Shown here piece by piece: positions 34,641 to 44,492 of a stretch of DNA of 64,000 bases. Numbering within the stretch: the first letter of the stretch is position 1; every line of letters starts with the position of its first letter. The DNA is from CBFHSF01 sp965658445 (GTDB lineage: Bacteria > Bacteroidota > Bacteroidia > Flavobacteriales > Schleiferiaceae). Location of the stretch: positions 1-64,000 of the forward strand of contig CBFHSF010000009.1 in assembly GCA_965658445.1 (NCBI GenBank), in the 5' to 3' direction. The position numbers and the translations under genes were made by a program. The notes below the pieces were generated by a model. It made no database searches. It was given only the letters and a program-made list of their open reading frames with translations, and had not been told where the DNA came from.

Positions 34641-35867
34641 ATGATACTTGAAATGAAAGTCCCTTCACCGGGCGAATCGATCTCTGAAGTTGAAATTGCT
34701 GAATGGTTAGTAAGCGATGGTGACTACGTAGAAAAAGATCAAGAGATTGCGGAAATTGATTCTGACAAGGCGACTTTGGCATTGCCCGCTGAAGAGTCTG
34801 GAGTGATTAAACTTTTGGTTGAAGACGGAGAAACCGTTCAGGTAGGCCAAGTAGTTTGTACTATCGATATGGATGCCAAGCCCGATGCGGCAGCAGCTTC
34901 AAAGACAGAAGGATCCAAAGAAGAGTCAAAAGACGCGGCTCCCAATCCAATGCCTACTGAGAAGAAGGCTGAGGCTCCTAAGACTTCTGAAACCTACGCC
35001 ACGGGAACTCCTTCTCCGGCTGCGGCCAAGATGATGGAAGAGACCGGTGTAAAGAACGTTACCGGAACCGGTAAGGACGGACGCATTACCAAAGCAGATG
35101 TAGTAGAGGCGGTAGCTTCTATGGGTTCTGCAGGAAATGGAGTGAGAACTTCTGAGCGCAAGAAGATGTCTTCTCTCAGAAGAAAATTGGCTCAGCGCTT
35201 GGTTTCTGTGAAGAACGAGACGGCCATGCTTACCACCTTTAACGAGGTAGACATGAAGCCCATCTTTGACTTGAGAAAGCAGTACAAAGAAGCGTTTGCT
35301 GAGAAACACGGAGTCGGTCTAGGATTTATGTCCTTCTTTACTCTTGCTGTAGTTCACGCCTTGGAGAAGTTCCCTCAGGTAAACTCCATGATTGACGGAA
35401 ACGAGTTGGAGACATTCGACTTTAAAGATATTTCTATTGCGGTTTCTGGACCTAAGGGACTCATGGTTCCCGTTATCAGAAACGCAGAGAACATGAGCTT
35501 TGCCGGAGTAGAAAAAGAAGTGAAGCGCTTGGCAACTCGCGTTCGCGACGGAAAGATCACCATCGATGAGATGACAGGAGGAACCTTTACCATTACCAAC
35601 GGTGGGGTATTTGGATCTATGTTGTCTACGCCTATTATCAACCCTCCACAGAGTGCCATCTTGGGAATGCACAACATCGTTGAGCGCCCAGTAGCCATCG
35701 ACGGAAAAGTTGAGATTCGTCCCATCATGTACGTAGCGCTTTCTTACGATCACCGAGTGATTGACGGTAGAGAGTCCGTAGGTTCTTTGGTAGCCATTAA
35801 AGAAGCGCTAGAGAATCCTGTTGAGCACTTAATGGGTGGCGACGTAAAGAAGGCCTTGGGATTGTAA
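34641..35867 (+). CDS. sucB: Dihydrolipoyl succinyltransferase (2-oxoglutarate dehydrogenase E2)
   Basis: The E2 core enzyme carries succinyl groups on a lipoyl arm to CoA. There is one lipoyl domain, with lipoylated Lys43 in EIDSDKATLALPAEESG. An Ala/Pro/Lys-rich linker (about 77-115) is followed by a peripheral subunit-binding domain (SPAAAKMMEETG, about 120-155) and the catalytic domain ending in YDHRVIDGRE (His371, Asp375). Length 408 is standard. The E3 gene (lpd) is not adjacent. A strong terminator closes the operon. Confidence 0.98.
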   Translation: MILEMKVPSPGESISEVEIAEWLVSDGDYVEKDQEIAEIDSDKATLALPAEESGVIKLLVEDGETVQVGQVVCTIDMDAKPDAAAASKTEGSKEESKDAAPNPMPTEKKAEAPKTSETYATGTPSPAAAKMMEETGVKNVTGTGKDGRITKADVVEAVASMGSAGNGVRTSERKKMSSLRRKLAQRLVSVKNETAMLTTFNEVDMKPIFDLRKQYKEAFAEKHGVGLGFMSFFTLAVVHALEKFPQVNSMIDGNELETFDFKDISIAVSGPKGLMVPVIRNAENMSFAGVEKEVKRLATRVRDGKITIDEMTGGTFTITNGGVFGSMLSTPIINPPQSAILGMHNIVERPVAIDGKVEIRPIMYVALSYDHRVIDGRESVGSLVAIKEALENPVEHLMGGDVKKALGL

Positions 35868-35898
35868 AATCACACCCGTATACATGTATTGAATAAAA

Positions 35899-35926
35899 GG
35901 GCTCCCAATGGGGAGCCCTTTTTTTT
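35899..35926 (+). terminator. Terminator of sucA-sucB
   Basis: GGGCTCCC-AATG-GGGAGCCC stem followed by eight Ts. Confidence 0.93.
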
Positions 35927-35956
35927 ATGGGGTTGGTATAGGTTTTGGTTGATATA

Positions 35957-36964
35957 CTAGTTTCTGTCAATAAGAGTGCTATACATCAACTCTCCTTTGT
36001 AGTTTACCGCCTGCACCAACATCTGGTTTGCGGTCATGGAAACTACCAAAAAGGCAGTTTCTGAACGTGCAAACTGAGTGCCTTCGATTTCTCCGGTAGG
36101 TCTAACATCAGAACCCGCTCCAGATACAAAGTGATGTGTGGGATGTCCATCCTTTTTGATGTGTTGGATGTCGTGCTCATGACCACAGAAGTAAACGTCT
36201 ACTTCGCTTTCGTCCATAGACGGCTCCAAGTGACCTCTCACGTAGTTTTTGTCATCGCGTCTTTTACCTCCTGTGTACAATGGGTGATGGCCAACACAGA
36301 TTTTCCAAACGTTATCTGGCGTACTTGCCAAGCTCTCTTTAAACCAATTGAGTTGAGCCGTAGAGTCCTGCTCGGCCACTTGGTAGTACTTTTTCTCTGT
36401 GTAATACTCGTCCTCAAAAGGAGAGGTATCTAGGAAGAAAAAGCGAGAAGGGTCTGAATCGTCTTCCATTTCCATATCGGTAAACCAATACCTAGAAGGC
36501 ATGGTCCATCTTCTGGAGATGGAGCTGTAATCGATTTCCGCTTGCACATTTCCGCGGTAGTCGTGATTTCCCAAAACCACATACCAGGGCACTTGCAGGT
36601 GATTTCCCATGTAGACCTCTTCAAAGGAGTACGTCCACTGAGGGTCGTCTACGCTGGCCACGCCGTTGTCGTAGAAGTTATCTCCCGTTGAGATGATGAA
36701 TTCGGCTTCTACCTGAGCGCCTACTTTCTGCATCATCTCTGCCAATTCCTTTTGGTGGTAGTAGCCCTGTCTTCCCCAATCGCCGAGAACGTAAAAGTTC
36801 AATCCGTCCTCCAATTCTGTGATGGAATCCGAAGGAAGGTATTCAGCGTTTTTTTCTTGAGAAAGGGGCTGTGTAGAACCTCCGTTGGACGAATTATTGG
36901 GGGAACATCCCCCAATAATTGTCGCAACGAGTGAAGTGAATAATGTGGCTCTTACAAGTTCCAT
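35957..36964 (-). CDS. Tartrate-resistant acid phosphatase-like lipoprotein
   Basis: The lipoprotein signal ends TIIGGC (Cys20), followed by a Ser/Asn/Gly-rich spacer. The metallophosphatase motifs are complete: LGDWG (Asp62), TGDNFYDNG (Asp95, Tyr98), LGNHDYRG (Asn133, His134), GHHPLY and GHEHD. The GDxG plus GDxxY form with the tyrosine is that of purple acid phosphatases (TRAP/ACP5 type), which hydrolyse phosphomonoesters with a binuclear metal site. The N-terminus overlaps the end of the TonB receptor gene by 13 bp, so the two are co-translated. Together they suggest release and uptake of phosphorus compounds at the outer membrane; this is inference. Confidence 0.88.
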   Translation of the reverse strand: MELVRATLFTSLVATIIGGCSPNNSSNGGSTQPLSQEKNAEYLPSDSITELEDGLNFYVLGDWGRQGYYHQKELAEMMQKVGAQVEAEFIISTGDNFYDNGVASVDDPQWTYSFEEVYMGNHLQVPWYVVLGNHDYRGNVQAEIDYSSISRRWTMPSRYWFTDMEMEDDSDPSRFFFLDTSPFEDEYYTEKKYYQVAEQDSTAQLNWFKESLASTPDNVWKICVGHHPLYTGGKRRDDKNYVRGHLEPSMDESEVDVYFCGHEHDIQHIKKDGHPTHHFVSGAGSDVRPTGEIEGTQFARSETAFLVVSMTANQMLVQAVNYKGELMYSTLIDRN

Positions 36965-39714
36965 TTAACACCTAGGTTTAATCTTGCTTGGTAGTATTCC
37001 ATTTGCATGGTTCTGTCCTGGATTCCTTGGTAGTAGCGCAAAGGCTGGTTTGTCAAGTTTGTCGCAGAAGCAAAGATGTTGATTTTAGGAGTGATGAAGT
37101 AAGAGGCGTTTACGTCCAAGAAGAACTGCTCGTCGTAGTAGCGATCAAAGAAGGCCTCGCCGCCGTACTCATCGATGTAGTCAGTGGTGTAGTTTACAGA
37201 AACTCTAACTTGTACTTTTCCATTGTCGTAACCCAAAGAACCGTTTATCATGTTTCCGGCAGTTCCTTCTAGTGGAAGGTCATCTTCGCGGCCTTCAATT
37301 CCCTTAGCCGAAGTGTTGGTGTATGTGTAGTTGGCGTAGATGTTCATGTACTGCCAGAATTTTCCAGGGATAAAGTCCATGTTGCGCTGGAAGGCAACTT
37401 CAACACCCACTACATCCGCAGTGGCTCCGTTTCTAGGTCTTACTGCGCGGTATACATCGCTTACCCCACCTACTACCAAAGTAGTGTCAAAGCTGTTGGT
37501 GTATACAAAGTTGTCCAGTTGCTTGTAGAAAACACCACCAGAAATCAAACCGGCAACTCCTGTGTAGTAGTCAACCATCAAGTCAAAGTTCATAGAAGTG
37601 GTGGCGTTCAAGTTGGGGTTTCCAAATTCTACTTCGTTGTCATCGGGAACGATGATGGCGTAAGGAACCAAGTCAAAGTAGTTAGGTCTTGCCAAGGTGT
37701 TAGTCCAAGCGGCTCTCGCTGTGAAGTTCTTGTTTACAGGGTACTTCAAGTGGATGCTAGGAAGGTAGTTGGTGTAGTTCTGATCTCCCTTGTTTTCAGA
37801 GATTTCGTCATTGTCCTCGTTGTAAGAGAATCCAGAGTTGGTCAATGAAGTGTTTTCCACTCTCAAACCGGCCAAGATTTCCAATTTGTCAACCTTTTGG
37901 TCCAACATTACATATCCTGCAGTGATTACCTCTGTAGCGGTGTAGTTACCGGCAACAAACTCGTCGTACTTAACTTCTTCTGAGAACAAGTTTCCGTTTT
38001 GTAGATCCAATCCACCCAAGAATTCTGCAGAGGCAAATTGACCTGTGCGGTACTGAGATCCGGCCAAGTAATCTGGGTTGGTGATGTCTTCTTTGATCAC
38101 CTGTGAGTTGGTGAACACATCGTAGTTGCCCGTCAAATCTTCGTACTCAAAGAAGTTGTTTTCTCTCTTCTTGTCTTTTCCGCGGTAGCGACCACCAAAA
38201 GAAAGTGAGTTGGCAAATTTACCCGTGCGGTTCAAGGGAAGCGTAAAGTCCAAACGAGCGTTCAAGTCGTCTTCGGTAGTGTACTGTCTTTCCTCTGTGA
38301 TTCCATCGATTTCCAAAAGAGATCCTTGCGTGTCATCGTAGTTATCCGCAACGGCATTGGGGAAGCGAGTGTCAGATAGGTCCATAGTTACGGGAATGTC
38401 CGTGTTGGACTCGTAAGAGATGTAGCGCTCGTCAGGTCTTTCTTCAGAAGCTTGTGAGCGAGAAACGCTCCATTTCATATCGAGATTTCCAAATAGGTGA
38501 TTCCCCTGCAATTGGAAGTTCCACATTCTCTGGTCTTCCAAGCGACGGTTCTTTACGTCGGCAGAACCTCCTTTGGTTTCTCTTTCAATAACTGCAGTAG
38601 TCGTCCCTGCTGGATCGTAAGTCATGTCTTTGTAACGAAGGCGGTAACGATTTTCGTAGTCGTTTCTGTTGTTGTAGATACCCTTCAAAAACAAAGTATG
38701 TCCAGGAGCCAATTGGTAATCCAAAGAGGTAGAAACTGATTGGCGAATTCTCTGTACGTAGTACTGTCTGATTTGTTGCTCTTCTACAAATGGATTCTCT
38801 CCTTCGGTAGCGCCGTCGTAGTTCCAGTCAAACTCTACGTTGTCAGAACCGTAATCTACATTAAAGTAAGAGGCAGAAACTACAACCCCCAACTTGTTGT
38901 CTGCAAAGCGGTCACCGTACAAAACCGATCCGTTCCAGATAGGCGTGTTGTTGAACAAGGCCAATCCTGTAGCTCCCATGATTGAGAGACGAGTCTTTTC
39001 TGGTGCAATAGAAGTTACCAAGTTTACACCACCACCAATGGCATCAGCGTCCATGTCTGGAGTGATGGTTTTGCTCACTTCTACCGTCTGAATCATATCC
39101 GCAGGAATCAAGTCCATTTGGATGGAGCGGTTGTCACCCTCAGCAGAAGGAATTCGCTCACCGTTGATCATTACCGAGTTTAGCTGTGGAGCCATACCTC
39201 TAATAATTATGTTACGAGCTTCTCCTTGGTCATTTTGGATGGTGATACCAGGAATCCTTCTTACAGACTCCCCGATGTTGCTGTCTGGGAATTTTCCCAT
39301 TTGGTCAGCAGATACCACGTTAGAAACTCCGATTTTGTTTTTCTGAACCTCATTGGCTTTAGCCTGTCCAGAGATGGTGGAAGTAACCACTACTTCTCCT
39401 AATTCTGTGGTTTGAGGTTGCATTTGAATGGATAAGGTTTGGCGTGTTTCTGAGTTTAAGTTCACTTCTTCTTTGAAGTCCTCAAATCCCATGTACTCCA
39501 CTACAACGGTGTAAGTCCCCAAGGGAATTCCTTGAAGGCCATACTGCCCGTTGAGATCTGAGATTGAAACCAGGCTAGTGCCTTCTAGTTTTACAGCGGC
39601 TCCCGGCATGGGAAGTCCGTCTTGGTCAGACACAACCCCTACAAGGGTGGTCGTTTGTGCGAAAGCGGCTATTGTCATGAATAGTCCACTTAATAGGAAT
39701 AGTATTTTTTTCAT
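36952..39714 (-). CDS. TonB-dependent receptor with carboxypeptidase-like domain
   Basis: The start at 39714 gives a clear signal peptide (cleavage after Ala19, FAQ); 19 codons further upstream are open but not signal-like. A carboxypeptidase-regulatory-like sandwich (about 22-100) is followed by the plug with VVSADQMGKFPDSNIGESV, IIIRGM and TPDMDADAIGGGVN, and then a 22-strand-type barrel ending NLGVKWNL. This resembles the TIGR01782-type receptors. No SusD partner is present, so a polysaccharide role is less likely. The downstream phosphatase overlaps its stop by 13 bp. The 260-bp region upstream has no recognisable riboswitch or Fur box. Confidence 0.93.
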   Translation of the reverse strand: MKKILFLLSGLFMTIAAFAQTTTLVGVVSDQDGLPMPGAAVKLEGTSLVSISDLNGQYGLQGIPLGTYTVVVEYMGFEDFKEEVNLNSETRQTLSIQMQPQTTELGEVVVTSTISGQAKANEVQKNKIGVSNVVSADQMGKFPDSNIGESVRRIPGITIQNDQGEARNIIIRGMAPQLNSVMINGERIPSAEGDNRSIQMDLIPADMIQTVEVSKTITPDMDADAIGGGVNLVTSIAPEKTRLSIMGATGLALFNNTPIWNGSVLYGDRFADNKLGVVVSASYFNVDYGSDNVEFDWNYDGATEGENPFVEEQQIRQYYVQRIRQSVSTSLDYQLAPGHTLFLKGIYNNRNDYENRYRLRYKDMTYDPAGTTTAVIERETKGGSADVKNRRLEDQRMWNFQLQGNHLFGNLDMKWSVSRSQASEERPDERYISYESNTDIPVTMDLSDTRFPNAVADNYDDTQGSLLEIDGITEERQYTTEDDLNARLDFTLPLNRTGKFANSLSFGGRYRGKDKKRENNFFEYEDLTGNYDVFTNSQVIKEDITNPDYLAGSQYRTGQFASAEFLGGLDLQNGNLFSEEVKYDEFVAGNYTATEVITAGYVMLDQKVDKLEILAGLRVENTSLTNSGFSYNEDNDEISENKGDQNYTNYLPSIHLKYPVNKNFTARAAWTNTLARPNYFDLVPYAIIVPDDNEVEFGNPNLNATTSMNFDLMVDYYTGVAGLISGGVFYKQLDNFVYTNSFDTTLVVGGVSDVYRAVRPRNGATADVVGVEVAFQRNMDFIPGKFWQYMNIYANYTYTNTSAKGIEGREDDLPLEGTAGNMINGSLGYDNGKVQVRVSVNYTTDYIDEYGGEAFFDRYYDEQFFLDVNASYFITPKINIFASATNLTNQPLRYYQGIQDRTMQMEYYQARLNLGVKWNL

Positions 39715-39976
39715 GAGTAAGTTTGTTTCCTCCAAAGTATTGCCATCGAGGAAACTCCATCTTAAGCGCAAAAAATGATTAGGTTAATTCCATTTTAACT
39801 AGAATGTAAGAAAGTGATTACACCTTTGTCTGATAATCAGGGATTTACTATCGCAGCTGTGTAAATTTTTTGTTAGGACTCCAAAAATGTTAATGAAGGG
39901 TTAAATCCCTTTTTTCAGATTTTTGGTCTAACGGTTTTGTAAATGCGTTATTAACAGCTTGTTAGCAACGGAGGTT

Positions 39977-40810
39977 TTACAGTCTGATTTCTCTTTCCAA
40001 CTCCACCTGACCTTCTATAATGAGTCGAGCATAAAGAGTTTGTCCGCGGTAATCGTCAGGATTAAAGGTATAGTGAACCCTCTTTCTGCCTTTGACAGGT
40101 TGTTCTTCAAGGATGACCTGAACCAAAATATTGTCTTCGTTGAAGAGGCCAATATGCGTCATGTAGGTTCGAGAGTAATCTACCTCAAAATACCCTTTGA
40201 TAGAAGACACTCTTCTTACATTGGGTCTGCGATTGGATGCATAATCCCCAGAAATTTCGGGGTCATCTATGTAGGGTTCAATTTGTGGGAGACCTCTTTC
40301 TGCGCGTATCGCATTGAGTTGCGCCAGGGTTTCGGGCGATAATTTTGAAGGAGCATAAGTGTAACCTGAGGCCAGAGCCCAAAGCAATTGTTGTTGATCC
40401 GCTCTTGAAAGTCTTGTTTTAGCCAAGCGGTCGGCCTCTTGGGTTAACCATTCCTCTTTGGGTGCAAGGGTATAGGGGCATCCAGGAACCGGAGCCGGCA
40501 TTCTCTCCTGAATACACATGGATGGAACGTAAAAGGTATCTGTGGTAGATCCTCCAACAGTGGCCACAAAGGTTTCAGTGATTAATAGATCTTGATGGTC
40601 TGGAGTTTTTACAACTTGCCCTTTTTTAAGTGTATAGGATTTTTTGGTTTTATTGTGATTGGTGGCAATGACCATTAACGGTTTGCTGTAATGAGTATAA
40701 TCAGAGGAGCCCTCAAGGGTGATGCTCATTTTTTTAGGAGCCTTAGAGGGAATAAATGCAAATCCCAATAAAAAGGCACAAGCCATGATAAATCTAAAAA
40801 TGTGGTACAT
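39977..40810 (-). CDS. Hypothetical secreted protein, 277 aa
   Basis: I do not recognise the family. Starting at 40810 (MYHIFRFIMACAFLLGF) gives a signal peptide; the frame continues upstream for 29 more codons that would bury it. The mature part has a strand-rich first third, a polar helical middle (SRADQQQLLWALASGY, SPETLAQLNAIRAERG) and a strand-rich C-terminal third (HYTFNPDDYRGQTLYARLIIEGQ). It is a single gene, divergent from tatD. Confidence 0.6.
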   Translation of the reverse strand: MYHIFRFIMACAFLLGFAFIPSKAPKKMSITLEGSSDYTHYSKPLMVIATNHNKTKKSYTLKKGQVVKTPDHQDLLITETFVATVGGSTTDTFYVPSMCIQERMPAPVPGCPYTLAPKEEWLTQEADRLAKTRLSRADQQQLLWALASGYTYAPSKLSPETLAQLNAIRAERGLPQIEPYIDDPEISGDYASNRRPNVRRVSSIKGYFEVDYSRTYMTHIGLFNEDNILVQVILEEQPVKGRKRVHYTFNPDDYRGQTLYARLIIEGQVELEREIRL

Positions 40811-40969
40811 AGGAATAGGTATTAATCGCGTGCGGTTCAACACGCTGGTTTCTAGAAAGAACGCAAAACCCATATCCTTAATTATGGATGAGGTCAATTA
40901 TTCAAAATACTATGAGCATCTTTGCAATCGAAAATCGGTGCAGCCGATCTTTCCTAAGAACCGGAAATC

Positions 40970-41752
40970 ATGAAGTGGATAGACACCCATACTCATTTGT
41001 ACTTGTCTCAGTTTGATGAGGACAAAAAGGAAGTTTTTGATAGGCTCAAGGCCGAAGGCATAGAAAAGGTTTTCCTTCCCAATATTGAGTTGGAGACCTT
41101 GGATTCGATGAATCAACTCACGGTGGATTTCCCAGGTGTTGCCTATGCCATGGTGGGATTACACCCCTGTTCCGTAAAACCCGATTCCATAGACAAAGAA
41201 ATGGAAGGGCTTCGCGCCGAGTTGGAAGCGCGCCCCGATCACTACGTGGCCATTGGCGAAATCGGTATTGATCTGTATTGGGACAAGTCCACTTTAGACC
41301 TTCAAGTCAAGGCCTTTGAAGAACAAATCCACTGGGCCAAGGAATTCAAAAAGCCCATCGTGATTCACTGTAGAGAGTCTTTCGACGAAATATTTGAAGT
41401 GTTGGACAGAGAAGCTGGAGAAGATCTCACCGGTATTTTCCACTGCTTCACAGGAAACCACGAACAAGCGCAAAGAGTCATTGGCTACGGATTGCACCTC
41501 GGAATTGGGGGAGTGGCCACTTTCAAGAATGGAGGTTTGGACAAATCACTTGAGGGGATTGATATTAAACACATGGTGTTGGAGACCGACAGTCCTTACC
41601 TCGCACCGGTTCCATTTCGCGGAAAGCGCAACGAGTCCTCTTATATACCCTACGTGGGAAGTAAATTGTCTGCTATTTCCGGACAGCCCATAGAAGAGGT
41701 TGCGAGAGTGACCACTCAAAATGCATATTCTATCTTTGGGATTGCTGAGTAA
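40970..41752 (+). CDS. tatD: TatD family hydrolase (DNase)
   Basis: Metal-dependent TIM-barrel nuclease. The N-terminal DTHTHL (Asp5, His7, His9), AIGEIGIDLYW with the conserved Glu, IVIHCRES and the late ETDSPYLAPVPFRGKRNE block are the family signatures. Length 260 is normal. TatD proteins act as 3'-5' exonucleases or deoxyribonucleases in DNA repair. It is followed by ansA with a 67-bp spacer; co-transcription is plausible. Confidence 0.95.
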   Translation: MKWIDTHTHLYLSQFDEDKKEVFDRLKAEGIEKVFLPNIELETLDSMNQLTVDFPGVAYAMVGLHPCSVKPDSIDKEMEGLRAELEARPDHYVAIGEIGIDLYWDKSTLDLQVKAFEEQIHWAKEFKKPIVIHCRESFDEIFEVLDREAGEDLTGIFHCFTGNHEQAQRVIGYGLHLGIGGVATFKNGGLDKSLEGIDIKHMVLETDSPYLAPVPFRGKRNESSYIPYVGSKLSAISGQPIEEVARVTTQNAYSIFGIAE

Positions 41753-41819
41753 GTTCAATACATAAGACTACACATTATGAATGTAGCCCAATCAATGTGG
41801 CCAATCTGAAACCCTAGAC

Positions 41820-42842
41820 ATGCAAAAGCGAATCGTACTTATATACACAGGAGGAACCATCGGAATGGTCCAGGACGAAAAGACCGGATCCTTAGTCCCA
41901 TTTAACTTTAACCACTTACTAACCAAAATCCCGGAGTTGCAAACACTGGATATTGAGTTTGTAGTTAGAGATTTCGAAAAACCCATTGATTCCTCAAATA
42001 TGAACGTGGAGCATTGGCAGGAAATCATCGACATCATTGAAGAGGAATACGCTTCCGCCGATGGTTTTGTGGTGCTTCATGGCTCGGACACCATGGCCTA
42101 CACGGCCTCTGCCTTGAGCTTTGCCTTTGAAAATTTGAAAAAGCCCATCGTGCTGACGGGATCTCAATTGCCCATTGGGATTTTGAGGAGTGACGCTCGT
42201 GAGAATTTGATCACCTCATTAGAAATTGCCAGCGCCACCGATGAGGACGGAGTCCCTAGAGTTCAGGAAGTCTGCGTCTATTTTGAGTACAACCTGTACC
42301 GCGGCAATAGAATCTACAAGCACAGCTCTGAAGATTTTGATGCCTTTCAATCTCCCAATTATCCCTTGCTTGGACAAGCCGGAGTCAACTTGACCTTTAA
42401 CGACAGATACATAGACCGCAGTGGAGGGCATAACCTCACAGCCCATCGCAATTTTGATTCTAAGGTTTCTGTGTTGAGGTTGTTTCCAGGAATGACTCCA
42501 GAGTACATTTCCTATGCATTGGCCAATCCAGAAATGAAAGCATTGATTCTCCTTACCTACGGATCGGGAAATGCTCCTATGGATTCTCATCTCAACCAAT
42601 GCCTCCAAGAAGTCATCAAAAAAGGTGTTCACGTAGTCAATGTAACCCAATGTTTGAGCGGAGGAGTGTCACAAAAGAAATACGAAGCAGGCGAACACCT
42701 TGAAAAACTAGGAGTTATGTCTGGCGGAGACATGACTTTTGAAGCGGCCATGACCAAAATGATGCATCTTTTGGCCTACTCAGAGGATGGTCCAACGTTA
42801 AGAAAACGTTACCAAACAGACCTAAGAGGGGAGTTGAGCTAA
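41820..42842 (+). CDS. ansA: Type I (cytoplasmic) L-asparaginase
   Basis: Hydrolyses L-asparagine to aspartate and ammonia. Active-site segment YTGGTIGM places the nucleophile Thr13, and HGSDTMAYTAS gives the second catalytic Thr91 preceded by Asp90. There is no signal peptide, and length 340 fits the AnsA branch rather than the periplasmic type II enzyme. It is the last gene before the tRNA, with about 180 bp of A/T-rich spacer between. Confidence 0.95.
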   Translation: MQKRIVLIYTGGTIGMVQDEKTGSLVPFNFNHLLTKIPELQTLDIEFVVRDFEKPIDSSNMNVEHWQEIIDIIEEEYASADGFVVLHGSDTMAYTASALSFAFENLKKPIVLTGSQLPIGILRSDARENLITSLEIASATDEDGVPRVQEVCVYFEYNLYRGNRIYKHSSEDFDAFQSPNYPLLGQAGVNLTFNDRYIDRSGGHNLTAHRNFDSKVSVLRLFPGMTPEYISYALANPEMKALILLTYGSGNAPMDSHLNQCLQEVIKKGVHVVNVTQCLSGGVSQKKYEAGEHLEKLGVMSGGDMTFEAAMTKMMHLLAYSEDGPTLRKRYQTDLRGELS

Positions 42843-43022
42843 TTGTGGCATCGCTTTTGTTTTGCTTGCCTTTTGTTTATCAAGGGTTTATGTGACCCCG
42901 ATTTTAAGAGAAAATAAAATCAAAAATGCCTAGAGAAATCGCGTGTTACCAACAAATATTTTTTTGTAATTTGGCAGCCTATACGCTATGCGTCTAGGCG
43001 AGTTACTCTCGCCAAAAAATTA

Positions 43023-43109
43023 GGAGAGGTGCATGAGTGGCTGAAATGGCACGCCTGGAAAGCGTGTGTGCGGGTGACCGTACCGAGGGTTCGAATCCCT
43101 CTCTCTCCG
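43023..43109 (+). tRNA. tRNA-Ser (GGA anticodon)
   Basis: An 87-nt cloverleaf: acceptor arms GGAGAGG/TCTCTCC (one G-T), anticodon stem CACGC/GCGTG with loop CTGGAAA (anticodon 43057-43059), a long variable arm typical of serine tRNAs, and the T arm GAGGG-TTCGAAT-CCCTC. Discriminator is G; CCA is not encoded. It reads UCC and UCU serine codons. Confidence 0.97.
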
Positions 43110-43164
43110 CGGTATTTAAATAAGAGTGTTAATTAATCAGAGATAAAAACAAACACGTTACACC

Positions 43165-44016
43165 ATGAAAAAGGTACTTTCGTTAATGCTTATTACAGGC
43201 ATGATCACTTTTGGCGGAGCCAATTTGTACGCTCAGGAAGAAACAACTACTGAGACCACTGAGGCAGCTGCTGATTCAACCATGGACGAAACCATGGATT
43301 CAACTGCAACTGAAGAAGCTCCAGCTGAAGCTCCTGCAGAAACAGAAACTGCAACCGCAACTGAGGAAGAAGTAGATACTCCATTTACTCAAGTCCTTAA
43401 AGAGAAGTTCATCGAAGGGGGTGCCTCATTTATGGGTATCGTACTTATCGTTTTGATTCTTGGTTTGGCGATCGCTATTGAGCGTATCCTTTACCTTACT
43501 TTCTCTATCAGCAACAATGACAAACTACTTAAGAAAGTAGAAGATGCATTGGCTAATGGAGGTATCGAAGCAGCTAAAGAAGCTTGTCGTACAGAAAGAG
43601 GTCCAACAGCCTCTATCTTCTACGAAGGTTTGGATCACTACGACGAAGGAATCGAAATGGTAGACAAGTCTATCATCGCTTCAGGTTCTGTTGAGAACGG
43701 AAAACTAGAAAAAGGAGTTTCTTGGTTGTCTCTATTTATCGCCTTGGCACCTATGCTTGGTTTCATGGGAACGGTAATTGGTATGATCGACGCGTTTGAC
43801 GCGATTGAGGCAGCGGGAGATATTTCTCCATCATTGGTAGCAGGGGGTATTAAAGTGGCCCTTTTGACTACAGTATTTGGTTTGATCACTGCGATCATCC
43901 TTCAAATTTTCTACAACCTTATCATTGCTATGATTGATAGCATCGTGATCAAGATGGAAGACGCTTCTATCTCTTTCATGGACTTGGTAGTAGCTTTCAA
44001 CAAAAAGAATAAGTAA
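43165..44016 (+). CDS. exbB: ExbB/TolQ-type proton channel with signal peptide
   Basis: Inner-membrane motor component powering TonB-dependent uptake. It has a cleavable-looking signal peptide (to about Ala23, LYAQ), then an acidic Glu/Thr/Ala-rich low-complexity segment (about 24-70). The MotA/TolQ/ExbB domain follows, with helices near 88-108, 190-212 and 228-255, and GFMGTVIGMIDAF plus VALLTTVFGLITAI as the conserved helices. Enteric ExbB lacks the signal peptide and acidic linker; the form here is common in Bacteroidota. It heads a tight cluster: exbB, a four-helix membrane protein, exbD, exbD. Confidence 0.94.
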   Translation: MKKVLSLMLITGMITFGGANLYAQEETTTETTEAAADSTMDETMDSTATEEAPAEAPAETETATATEEEVDTPFTQVLKEKFIEGGASFMGIVLIVLILGLAIAIERILYLTFSISNNDKLLKKVEDALANGGIEAAKEACRTERGPTASIFYEGLDHYDEGIEMVDKSIIASGSVENGKLEKGVSWLSLFIALAPMLGFMGTVIGMIDAFDAIEAAGDISPSLVAGGIKVALLTTVFGLITAIILQIFYNLIIAMIDSIVIKMEDASISFMDLVVAFNKKNK

Positions 44017-44076
44017 TCATCACGTTAGGGCAGGCGTGGCTATGCCATTGTCGCCCCGCGTTAACCTTTCATAATT

Positions 44077-44487
44077 ATGAATCAAGAAGTTGTAAATAAA
44101 GTCTTCCAAGGGTTGCGCATAGCAATTATTATTGTTGGCGTGATTATGCTCGTTAGGTTGTCCTTTAGCGAAGAGTCTGCAGGTTCATTCGTAATGTTTG
44201 GAGGCTTCCTTACCATTGCAACTGCCATTTTGGGCGGATTGAGTGCAGTAGCTTCCATCGTGATTAACCCAGCAGGTCTTAAAAATGCCTTGATTGGTAT
44301 TGGTGCCCTTTTGGTAATCATCGGAATTTCCTACGGAATGGCAGACGGATCAGACTACGCTATGTACAAGGACGTAGATGAGGCCACTTCAAAGAACGTA
44401 AGTTTGGCTCTCAACATGTTCTACATCACAGGTCTTTTGGCCTTGTTGAGTATCGTTTATTCTGTAGTCGCTAGAATCTTTAAGTAA
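44077..44487 (+). CDS. Four-TM membrane protein of the ExbB/ExbD cluster
   Basis: The 136-residue protein has four predicted membrane helices (about 12-31, 38-62, 68-85, 111-133) and no named domain. Its place between exbB and exbD, 60 bp after the first and 5 bp before the second, suggests it serves the same energy-transducing complex. Small membrane proteins at this position are seen in other Bacteroidota. Function unknown. Confidence 0.8.
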   Translation: MNQEVVNKVFQGLRIAIIIVGVIMLVRLSFSEESAGSFVMFGGFLTIATAILGGLSAVASIVINPAGLKNALIGIGALLVIIGISYGMADGSDYAMYKDVDEATSKNVSLALNMFYITGLLALLSIVYSVVARIFK

Positions 44488-44492
44488 ATAAC

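Noticed and set aside
39715..39976. Riboswitch or Fur-type control upstream of the TonB receptor
   Set aside because: No cobalamin-type conserved box or inverted iron-box repeat could be found; the region is A/T-rich and otherwise featureless.
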